DNA of 8,973 bases, taken from NCBI GenBank assembly GCA_015061765.1, contig SUVZ01000136.1:1-8973 (forward strand), given 5' to 3'. This stretch comes from Lentisphaerota bacterium (GTDB taxonomy: Bacteria; Verrucomicrobiota; Kiritimatiellia; RFP12; UBA1067). Below, in pieces: positions 1 through 6,540 of the stretch; the first letter of the stretch is position 1; the number at the start of each line of letters is the position of its first letter. The translations under genes were made by a program, and so were the position numbers. The notes beneath the pieces are model-generated. The model did no database searches and was not told the origin of the DNA. It saw nothing but the letters and a program-made list of their open reading frames with translations.

Positions 1-226
1 GGCAGCACAGACCGATGTATATCTTGCCGCTCTTCGCCCCGTAAAGCGCACTCCACATGGATTCCTCCCTGTGGTCGCCGACAAAACGGTAGTGCTTGAC
101 GACCGCCTTCTTCTCCTTCGAGAATTCAATCTTCTGGGCCGACGCCGTATGCGCGGCAAACACCGAAAGCCCAACTGCAGCGAGAACCGATGCAGCGCAT
201 TTCACGTTATGAACTGTATTTTGCAT
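1..226 (-). CDS. Secreted protein of unknown function, N-terminal part only
   Basis: Only the first 75 codons are in the window and the gene continues past the left edge. The ATG at 226-224 is preceded by AAAGG (234-238) seven bases upstream. The protein opens with a typical Sec signal peptide: a short polar start with one Lys, a hydrophobic Ala/Val/Leu-rich core, and a likely cleavage after A-S-A near residue 30. The mature part reads Q-K-I-E-F, then a Lys-rich stretch, then R-F-V-G-D-H-R-E-E-S-M-W-S-A-L-Y and G-K-I-Y-I-G-L. The short G-K-I-Y-I-G strand recalls beta-propeller blades, but this is too little to assign a fold. It has its own operator pair and extended -10 promoter, matching those of the upstream operon, so it probably belongs to the same pectin-type regulon. 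No function is assigned. Confidence 0.85.
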   Translation of the reverse strand, partial: MQNTVHNVKCAASVLAAVGLSVFAAHTASAQKIEFSKEKKAVVKHYRFVGDHREESMWSALYGAKSGKIYIGLCC

Positions 227-260
227 GGAACAACCTTTATTATGTATGGGAAACCGTTTA

Positions 261-269
261 ATGATACCA
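261..269 (-). promoter_or_regulatory. Extended -10 promoter element for the secreted protein gene ending at the left edge
   Basis: On the minus strand this reads TGG-TATCAT, an extended -10 with five of six matches to TATAAT. Transcription would start near 254, giving a leader of about 28 bases before the ATG at 226. The sequence 16-18 bp upstream has no good match to TTGACA, as expected for an activator-dependent promoter. The tandem operator at 287-327 lies just upstream, and its proximal half-site reaches the -35 region. The layout matches that at 8625-8633 base for base in spacing. Confidence 0.6.
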
Positions 270-286
270 TAACAACCTGACAAAAG

Positions 287-327
287 TCACCTGATTGCGC
301 AGAATTTGCCAATCGGATTGCGCAACC
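287..327 (-). promoter_or_regulatory. Tandem direct-repeat operator, copy A (23-bp period)
   Basis: Two half-sites lie in the same orientation: 287-304 and 310-327 (plus-strand core GATTGCGCA at 293-301 and again at 316-324). The repeat period is 23 bp. The proximal half-site shares the exact 14-mer CACCTGATTGCGCA (288-301) with the operator before the beta-helix gene (8675-8688). In gene orientation the motif is TTGCGCAATCAGGTGG. The CACCT start of the proximal half-site lies 27 bp from the -10 start, the same distance as in copy B. Tandem half-sites about two helical turns apart and abutting -35 are the known pattern for AraC/XylR-type activators. Assignment to the regulator at 8719 is inferred. 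Confidence 0.7.
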
Positions 328-334
328 CCTGACC

Positions 335-1639
335 TCACAATTCCTTCAGCCCTGATGTGTTCAATCCTTTGCAGTCTTCAGAAGCGAAAAGAGGACGCAC
401 TCCCTTGCCGATTTTTCGCATATGGACATTCTCAAGACTCACATTATCAACATGGCGAAGGTACAACCCGGAGGCGGGCATCAAGTCGTTATGCTTGAAT
501 ATCAAACCGTCAAGTGAATCAATTTCCGAAAGCGGGCCACTTGGAATTCCATATGCAGGAACAGAAAGCGTTACATTCCTGAAAGTGATGTCCGAAGGGC
601 GCAATCCTCCAGAGCCTATTACGGAACTTCCGATCCAAGAAAGCGCCGCGCCATTTACGTTTTCGATGAGGACATTTCTGAACATCGATACACCGGGGAG
701 GATTCTGCCGCTGCGATGTGAAAGGCGCATCAGCATAGGCACAAGCGCAGTTGCCCCAAGATCGATATTCCTGACCTTTACGTTTTCAAGGATACCTCCA
801 TCAAGCATCTGCAATGAGATTCCGGCATACGCATACGGGGGCTCGGGGAATCCGAACCGTTTCTCGAAATCCTCCTTGTCGAGCGGATCCACCGCATACA
901 TCGACTCGGCGGCGGTTTCGCATCTTATGTCGTGAATGTCGATGTTTCGAATCGTACCGAGCGTTTCGGATCCTATCTTGATATGTGCGCAATTAGATGC
1001 CACACGGCAGTTGCGAACCTCAATGTTCTCAACGGTATAGCTGGAACATCTTGCCTTGATGCAGATTGCGTCATCCTGGGACTCTATGTCGCATTCCTCC
1101 ACCAAGGCGTTTTTGCATTCCAGATCAATGCCGTCGCAGCATCGCTGAAACGTGCTTCTGATTTTCACGCGTCTTGCGGTCACTCCGTCACATCTTTCGA
1201 AATAGCAGGACCACCTTCTTCCGTTCTGCAGCGTAACGCCTTTAACGCTTGCGTTACGGCAATCCCTGAACCAGACGAGGCGCGGCTGCTGAAGCACTTT
1301 CAGTGAACCTGGCGCAAAGTCCCGTCCGCGTCCGTCTATCACCCCTTCGCCGGTTATTGCGACATTGTCCACTCCGTCCGCCAGGATAAAGGCATGGCCC
1401 TGCGTCGCCTGGTAATCTTTTTCCGCATCCTTCTTGGCAAGCAGCGTCGCTCCTTTTTCGAGATGCAATGTAATGCCAGAGCGAAGCTTAAGTGCGCACG
1501 TCTCATGAATCCCCGGATCGACTCTTACAACGCCGCCTCCCGATTCAGCCAAGGCGTCGATTCTCTCCTGCAGTGTACATCGAGCATGTCCACAAACGTT
1601 GGTCACGGAAAGTGCTGACGCGACAAGAAAACAAAACAT
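335..1639 (-). CDS. Secreted GH28-type right-handed beta-helix protein (polygalacturonase-like) with altered catalytic motifs
   Basis: This 434-residue protein has the GH28 layout. It has a short hydrophobic leader (about residues 1-18, without the usual basic n-region), then the R-I-D-A-L-A ... G-G-G-V-V opening and pectate-lyase-3-like strands (I-T-L-H-L-E-K-G-A-T-L). Successive beta-helix rungs follow to the C-terminus. GH28 enzymes hydrolyse alpha-1,4-galacturonosyl or rhamnogalacturonan bonds by inversion. The acids are present: D169 in C-C-D-G-I-D and D189-D190 in S-Q-D-D-A-I. The usual Asn of the N-x-D motif is Cys167, the G-H motif is A218-H219, and no clear R-I-K motif is visible near R305. 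It may therefore act on an unusual uronide linkage, or bind rather than cut. The ATG at 1639 has AAAGGA (1648-1653) eight bases upstream. It is the last gene of the operon, 42 bp after the fusion gene. The GH28-like fold is clear, but the activity is uncertain. Confidence 0.88.
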   Translation of the reverse strand: MFCFLVASALSVTNVCGHARCTLQERIDALAESGGGVVRVDPGIHETCALKLRSGITLHLEKGATLLAKKDAEKDYQATQGHAFILADGVDNVAITGEGVIDGRGRDFAPGSLKVLQQPRLVWFRDCRNASVKGVTLQNGRRWSCYFERCDGVTARRVKIRSTFQRCCDGIDLECKNALVEECDIESQDDAICIKARCSSYTVENIEVRNCRVASNCAHIKIGSETLGTIRNIDIHDIRCETAAESMYAVDPLDKEDFEKRFGFPEPPYAYAGISLQMLDGGILENVKVRNIDLGATALVPMLMRLSHRSGRILPGVSMFRNVLIENVNGAALSWIGSSVIGSGGLRPSDITFRNVTLSVPAYGIPSGPLSEIDSLDGLIFKHNDLMPASGLYLRHVDNVSLENVHMRKIGKGVRPLFASEDCKGLNTSGLKEL

Positions 1640-1681
1640 GGAGTCATTCCTTTGTTTCGGACGGTTAGACGCCGGAAGGTT

Positions 1682-4600
1682 TCAGCGTTCAGAAAGATCC
1701 ACCCAATCGTAGTGCAGAAGAGCGCCGTGAACTGATGTCGAATAGAGCGACATCTCGCGGTTCCTTACCGCCGATTCCCAGGAGCGAGGTGGATTGATGA
1801 AATCGTGACCGGTGAAAAGTCCAGGCTCTGCCGCAATCGCATGCGCAGCAGGTACGGCCAGGCGTCCTGTAGTGACAACGGTGGGATTCTTGCCAAAACG
1901 ACGCTTCGCCTCCTTGCCTAAGGCAATAAGTTCACCGGCTCTGCGCCCGACAAGCGAAGATCCCATGATATACAGCATCTTGGCGGTTTCCTCATCGTCA
2001 TGCCTGCTGACGTAATAGTGCCGGGCTGCTCCAATCTCGCCGCATGCGCAAAGGTCGGGGATGAAGATCGCCCGCTTCCCGTTCGCACGTACAAGTTCAG
2101 CGCAGTTTGTGCGCGCTTCATCAATGGCAAGAACAAGCGGCTGATAGCGTTCCGCTCCCTGCGGAACCAATTCGACGACCGGCATCCTGTATCCATCGGA
2201 AATGTCATAGACAGCACGGGTGACGCGGGTTCCGTCGGCAAGCTGGGATTCCGACACGATGGTCCTCTCTCCAACGCGGCTTTCGTCTATATCGGCAATC
2301 TTGCGAACCAACTTCGCACGAGTTTCGCGGGAGAGACTTCTACGCGCAGCGATTGCTTCATCCAATTCATCATTCAGATACGAATAGAAACTCTTGAATC
2401 CTTTCAGAGACTGTACACGGCCATCCGGCACGATGAAAAGCTCTTTTGCGTCCGGCCCGAAATCCTGCTTTGTCTCATCAAACTCAGGTTCATCGAAAAG
2501 CGCTTGCGCACCCCGCAGATGCTTGGCCATGAGAACGGCAGTCGTGCGCATGAGCTTTTCGTCATAGCCGTGGGGCCCGGGGCTATCGACAAATCCGTAC
2601 CATCCTTCACGTCCGATGTTTCGTCCGACCTTTTGCAGAAGGCGGGCTGTCGCCAACGTTCCGGAATACGGAATCATGTCGTCGCGGCGGGCGAGCATGG
2701 AAACAGGATTGCCGTTGAGGAAAGGATAGGCGGCATGGTTGAATCCATCGGCAAGCTGAGCGAAGATAAGCTGCTCGCAGTCCGCCAGCAACCGCCACAT
2801 GGTCTGTTCGCGCAGGTTTGACAGATAGCAGCTTGTCGCCGTGAACATTATGCGATCGTCAAGGGCGGCGAGCATTATGCTCTGCGTTCCGCCGCCGGAG
2901 TTTCCGCAAGCGCCGTAGCCGTCTTTTTTCAAATCCGTACGCGTATCGAGATAATCCAAGGCGCGAATGGCATCCCATGTTTCTGCGGCGGCAAGCCCAT
3001 GACCGAGAAGCAATGCGTTAACGCCCATTCGTATATGGTTTCTCACGGGAGAGCCTTCGTTGGAATCTTCCTCCAAAGACTGCGCGCGCTCTCCCTGTCC
3101 AAGCGGATCGACCACAAACACCGCAACGCCGTTCTTTGCGCAAAGCACTCCCACGCGCTGATATTTTGGTGAATTCTTTCCGGCGCGGGAATGTCCGCAC
3201 ACCTCTATCGCGGCGGGATGAGGAGCTGGGAAGCGGGATTGGTCGGGCAGATAAAGATTCCCTGTTACAAACATTCCCGGACGGCTTTCAAAAAGAATCT
3301 TTTCGATGCTGTATCCCTGACGCTGCACAGTACCGACAACCTTGGCGTTGAGCGGTGTCCTTTCAGGGAAGCCGCCAATGCGTTCAACCATTTTTGAACG
3401 AAGCTCTTTGCGTTTTAAATCGAAATCCTGCACATTGCCGATTTTCTCCCAAGCCTCGTCCGCATCGGCATCGAGTGCAAAAAGCCTGTTGTAGAATGCG
3501 GTCCAGGTGGCGAATCTGTCAGCAGTTCCAAGTGTCCGTTGCTCTAAAATGGCGCGACGCTCTGCAACCTCCTTTGCGTATGCCTTTGAAATGGAGGCCT
3601 TTATTCCTGTCTTCCGAAAGTCCTCAACATTCGAAACATTGCCTTCACCTCTATGCACCTCGGCAACATGGATGTTCTCTAAAGCGACACCTTGAATTGG
3701 CAGCTTGGCATCGCCATTGAGGCTGTACACCACTCCAGCTTTTTTTGCAGTGACTTCACATAGGGAGATGTTGGCAATGCGAGTAGTGATGCGCTCTTTC
3801 GACGGATATTTCCGCCACTGAAAATCAACGTTCGTGTCAATCCCAAGAATGGCTCCGTCAATTGTCGTAGCTGTCACGTTTGAGACTGAAATGTTCTCGA
3901 TGAATGCACCCTTTCTGGCACTTGTCTTTACCTTGATGAGCGTGGACATCGGCCCGGTTGCCCGGCAATCATGAAGACGGATATTTCTTACGCCGCCGGA
4001 AACCTCGCTGCCTATCGCAAGGAGTGTGTGGCCTCCACGAGCAGTGCAATTGCGAATCTCAACATCTTCGCAAGGCACGCCGACGCGCCGCCCATCGCGG
4101 TCGCGACCGGACTTCACCACAATTCCGTCATCTCCCTGAAGGAAGGTGCAGCCCTCTACGAGAACGCGTTTGCATGAGGCGATGTCAATGCCGTCGTTGT
4201 TGTGTCCTTGAGCCTCAAGGTCGAGATTGCGCACAACAACATCCTCACACAAACGGAGGTGGACCGTCCACAGAGGACTCTCTCTCACACGGAATCCTTC
4301 AAGCCGTACATTCTTGCATTTTTCAAATTCCACACAGCATGGGCGGAACCTGGCACCGGGAAGATCCGCTATGCGACGGGATTCGACAGGCGCATCAGAA
4401 TCCCCCCAGGCATAAAGCAGCCCCATGGCCTTGAACATTTCAGGTGTGTTGCGGTCGAACCAGATGCGCCATGTATCCATTTGAGGTGCAAGCGTGCCTT
4501 TGCCTGTCAGGGCGACATTGGTGCAACCGTATGCATAGATCATGGGCGACAGCGTCATGCATTCTATACCGGCGAAGCTGGATCGAACCAATGGACGGTA

Positions 4601-4831
4601 ATCGTCGGGATTGCCAGAGAAAACAAGCTTTGCCCCCTCTTCAAGGTGCAGCTCGACATTGTTTCTCAGATGAATCGGACCCGTTTCCCATGTGCCGGGA
4701 GCGACAACCACGCGACCGCCGCCCTCCGCTGCGCAGGAATCCACACGCTGCTGAATGGTCTGAACCGCATCTGCCGGGAAAACGGCGCAGAATGCGGCGA
4801 ACAGAAAAGCAAAGCTGTTTAGATTATTCAT
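1682..4831 (-). CDS. Secreted GH28 polygalacturonase fused to a tandem alpha/beta-hydrolase (acetylxylan-esterase-like) module
   Basis: This is a 1049-residue protein starting at the ATG at 4831, where a clean signal peptide begins (residues 1-22, cleavage near A-D-A). A longer reading frame to 4912 would overlap the upstream gene by 65 bases and bury the signal. Residues 23 to about 405 are a GH28 beta-helix with N211-N-D213-G-I-D216, D234-D235, G267-H268 and K300-V-K302 in the RIK position, so it is probably an active polygalacturonase. Residues about 410-800 form an alpha/beta-hydrolase resembling Abhydrolase_7/AXE1-type esterases. It has C-G-H547-S, the nucleophile elbow G-N-S645-G-G, a likely acid in R-R-D-D-M-I-P (717/718) and the base in P-G-P-H754-G-Y. 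Residues about 800-1049 look like a second, degenerate hydrolase half with no Ser elbow (T-G-R-L-A-V-P-A, 988-995). The protein would deacylate and cut pectin in one chain. The Shine-Dalgarno match is poor (AAGG only 3 bases before ATG), and the 16-bp gap suggests translational coupling. Confidence 0.9.
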   Translation of the reverse strand: MNNLNSFAFLFAAFCAVFPADAVQTIQQRVDSCAAEGGGRVVVAPGTWETGPIHLRNNVELHLEEGAKLVFSGNPDDYRPLVRSSFAGIECMTLSPMIYAYGCTNVALTGKGTLAPQMDTWRIWFDRNTPEMFKAMGLLYAWGDSDAPVESRRIADLPGARFRPCCVEFEKCKNVRLEGFRVRESPLWTVHLRLCEDVVVRNLDLEAQGHNNDGIDIASCKRVLVEGCTFLQGDDGIVVKSGRDRDGRRVGVPCEDVEIRNCTARGGHTLLAIGSEVSGGVRNIRLHDCRATGPMSTLIKVKTSARKGAFIENISVSNVTATTIDGAILGIDTNVDFQWRKYPSKERITTRIANISLCEVTAKKAGVVYSLNGDAKLPIQGVALENIHVAEVHRGEGNVSNVEDFRKTGIKASISKAYAKEVAERRAILEQRTLGTADRFATWTAFYNRLFALDADADEAWEKIGNVQDFDLKRKELRSKMVERIGGFPERTPLNAKVVGTVQRQGYSIEKILFESRPGMFVTGNLYLPDQSRFPAPHPAAIEVCGHSRAGKNSPKYQRVGVLCAKNGVAVFVVDPLGQGERAQSLEEDSNEGSPVRNHIRMGVNALLLGHGLAAAETWDAIRALDYLDTRTDLKKDGYGACGNSGGGTQSIMLAALDDRIMFTATSCYLSNLREQTMWRLLADCEQLIFAQLADGFNHAAYPFLNGNPVSMLARRDDMIPYSGTLATARLLQKVGRNIGREGWYGFVDSPGPHGYDEKLMRTTAVLMAKHLRGAQALFDEPEFDETKQDFGPDAKELFIVPDGRVQSLKGFKSFYSYLNDELDEAIAARRSLSRETRAKLVRKIADIDESRVGERTIVSESQLADGTRVTRAVYDISDGYRMPVVELVPQGAERYQPLVLAIDEARTNCAELVRANGKRAIFIPDLCACGEIGAARHYYVSRHDDEETAKMLYIMGSSLVGRRAGELIALGKEAKRRFGKNPTVVTTGRLAVPAAHAIAAEPGLFTGHDFINPPRSWESAVRNREMSLYSTSVHGALLHYDWVDLSER

Positions 4832-4847
4832 GAACCTTACCGTTAAA

Positions 4848-6524
4848 TCATTCAGCCGGACAATAGAACACATTGTCGAACCAGCTGCGTTCTCCCGCAC
4901 TCTGCCGCACACTCAACTGGAAACCAAAACCGTCAGCCCCCTCGGGAATCCGGATGGCGGTCAAACCATGTCTCCAGCCGTTCGCATCGGGTTCGGACAC
5001 GGGAATCGATATACCGGGAATGGAGAAACGCCATTGCGCACCGCATTTCCACTCAATGTTTCCGCCGACGACATCGCCCTTAGCCGAAAATCCGACGAGA
5101 TAAATCTTACCCGGCTCCACTTTGCCGCTCGACATGACAAAACAACCGTGGGCAACACCTTCCGCAAAAAGGGAAGACGTGTCATCTTCACCGAAAGTCG
5201 AATCAAAGCCGTACTTTCCCGCCGAACCATATCTTGTGTCTGACCAGCAGGAATACGGCTTTGCAAGCCCATCCGAATCCACCTTGTCGGGTTTAACGCA
5301 TTTGGAATTGAGATTCACCGGCTTGAATTTCCCGGACTTTTTCAGATTGCCGATACGATTGGCGGCAAACACGGACGGACTCTTGAAATATTCCATCGCC
5401 GTGGAAATGCCGGGAAGCGACTCCTCCCATGTTACGGTCGATACAGATTTCCTCTGACGCATTTTCCCTTTCCAGTCTGCCCAGCACTGTTTCTCGCCCC
5501 AGAACCATACATATTCATCAACGGCATGCGTTGCCTGTGCCACGTTAGCGATAAAGCGCTCACTACGTGACCCGTTGAGCGGAGGCGCGTACCAACGTTT
5601 CCCTTCAGGATTGACGTACATATCCATGTAAACGGCCGCCGCGCTCGAAACCTGTTCGAAATACTTTGTGCGGTTCTCTGGAGAGACATGGTTTACAAAG
5701 CGACCCTTCTGCATTGAATGGCCCCAATAATATGTATTGCTTTCAGCATTGAACCTGTAACCGTATTCAAAGCCATCCACGATTTTTGCAGTCGGAGGAA
5801 GCACATCCAGCAGTCCGTTCAAGAATGCCGGCCACAGATCTCCGCGCGCTCGACGGGCACTCTCCCAGTCTTCGCAGTTGTTGTACTGGTAAACGCGCGT
5901 AAAAAAACGGAAGAAGAGCATCGTCATATCAGGATATTCAGAAAACATCGCCGAAAAGACCTCACGACCGCGGCCTCGCACGATCTCACATAGCCGTTCG
6001 TAGGGCGGATCGCCGGGACACCAGTAATATTGGCTTTGTCCGTGGTATTCCTCATCATCCACCCAACATCCCTTCAGTCCGCCTTCTTTGGCGAATCTTG
6101 CGATGTTGCGCATAGTAGCCGAAACGCGCCGCCAGCTGCCGTCATCTGTCCAATCCAGACGGTTTGTCGGCGCACAGATCGATTTCATCATGCTTTCACG
6201 CATTGAACGGTGAGAAGTGAGTTCGCGCATGACAGGCACCCAGGGCTCAAGGTCAGCCCATTCCAATGCCGGCTGATCCATGAGCCTAGCCCTGATTCTC
6301 TTGCCATCGCGGGCATAAATGCGCATGCTTAAACCGACGCCGTCTATCGGCGTACGGTCAAGAGATTCAACAGCCGCAAGCATGTTGGAGGGTGTTGCAT
6401 CCTCAAACTCCCAGGCGAAGGCGACGTATTTCCTAGATGAAATCTCGCCGGCCTGAGCCGCACAAATCAACGCAAAAGCAGACAATACGGCAATCCCGCC
6501 GCAACCGGACATTCTGAATCTCAT
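4848..6524 (-). CDS. Secreted putative glycoside hydrolase of unrecognised family with C-terminal beta-sandwich
   Basis: This 558-residue protein has a signal peptide (residues 1-26: R-F-R basic start, hydrophobic core, cleavage near A-Q-A-G). I do not recognise a named family. Residues about 30-350 alternate hydrophobic strands and helices in a TIM-barrel-like manner: F-A-W-E-F, I-D-G-V-G-L-S-M, I-A-R-F-A-K-E-G-G-L-K-G-C-W-V and others. Clustered acids sit at strand ends: D156-D-E-E159 before Y-H-G, D250-G-F-E253 and D301. These are candidate catalytic residues. Aromatics are abundant (Y-Y-W-C-P, Y-Y-W-G-H, Y-V-W-F-W-G), as in sugar-binding clefts. Residues about 400-558 resemble a CBM4/9-like beta-sandwich, ending G-F-Q-L-S-V ... 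S-W-F-D-N-V-F-Y. ATG at 6524 is chosen over GTG at 6533 because AAAGG (6533-6537) is eight bases from the ATG. It sits 16 bp after the beta-helix gene and 16 bp before the GH28 fusion. The hydrolase role is inferred from fold impression and context. Confidence 0.85.
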   Translation of the reverse strand: MRFRMSGCGGIAVLSAFALICAAQAGEISSRKYVAFAWEFEDATPSNMLAAVESLDRTPIDGVGLSMRIYARDGKRIRARLMDQPALEWADLEPWVPVMRELTSHRSMRESMMKSICAPTNRLDWTDDGSWRRVSATMRNIARFAKEGGLKGCWVDDEEYHGQSQYYWCPGDPPYERLCEIVRGRGREVFSAMFSEYPDMTMLFFRFFTRVYQYNNCEDWESARRARGDLWPAFLNGLLDVLPPTAKIVDGFEYGYRFNAESNTYYWGHSMQKGRFVNHVSPENRTKYFEQVSSAAAVYMDMYVNPEGKRWYAPPLNGSRSERFIANVAQATHAVDEYVWFWGEKQCWADWKGKMRQRKSVSTVTWEESLPGISTAMEYFKSPSVFAANRIGNLKKSGKFKPVNLNSKCVKPDKVDSDGLAKPYSCWSDTRYGSAGKYGFDSTFGEDDTSSLFAEGVAHGCFVMSSGKVEPGKIYLVGFSAKGDVVGGNIEWKCGAQWRFSIPGISIPVSEPDANGWRHGLTAIRIPEGADGFGFQLSVRQSAGERSWFDNVFYCPAE

Positions 6525-6532
6525 GACATTCA

Positions 6533-6537
6533 CCTTT
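6533..6537 (-). promoter_or_regulatory. Ribosome binding site deciding the start of the 6524-4848 gene
   Basis: AAAGG on the minus strand lies eight bases before the ATG at 6524 and overlaps the alternative GTG start (6533-6531). The overlap makes that GTG an unlikely initiator, so the ATG three codons further in is preferred. Confidence 0.55.
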
Positions 6538-6540
6538 GGA

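Noticed and set aside
304..325. Hairpin downstream of the 1639-335 gene as a Rho-independent terminator
   Set aside because: The stem is short and imperfect and no T-run follows on the minus strand. The sequence is better explained as operator, so termination here is unproven.
1640..1681. Possible internal promoter between the fusion gene and the second GH28-type gene
   Set aside because: The 42-bp gap holds a ribosome binding site (1648-1653) but no operator half-site and no convincing -10 box.
2000..2821. Long plus-strand open frame opposite the esterase module
   Set aside because: It lies wholly antisense to a well-supported gene, has no ribosome binding site or recognisable domain, and is explained by the codon pattern of the minus-strand gene.
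4225..4233. A further GATTGCGCA, the operator core 9-mer, inside the GH28-esterase gene
   Set aside because: It is a single copy with no partner 23 bp to either side. It encodes ordinary beta-helix residues (V-R-N-L-D) and has no promoter next to it, so it is most likely coincidence.
4832..4912. Longer N-terminus for the GH28-esterase fusion starting at 4912
   Set aside because: It would overlap the upstream gene by 65 bases and place 27 polar residues before an otherwise complete signal peptide. The ATG at 4831 is more sensible.
5033..5040. ATTGCGCA within the putative hydrolase gene
   Set aside because: It is an isolated partial match inside coding sequence, with no second half-site at the 23-bp period.
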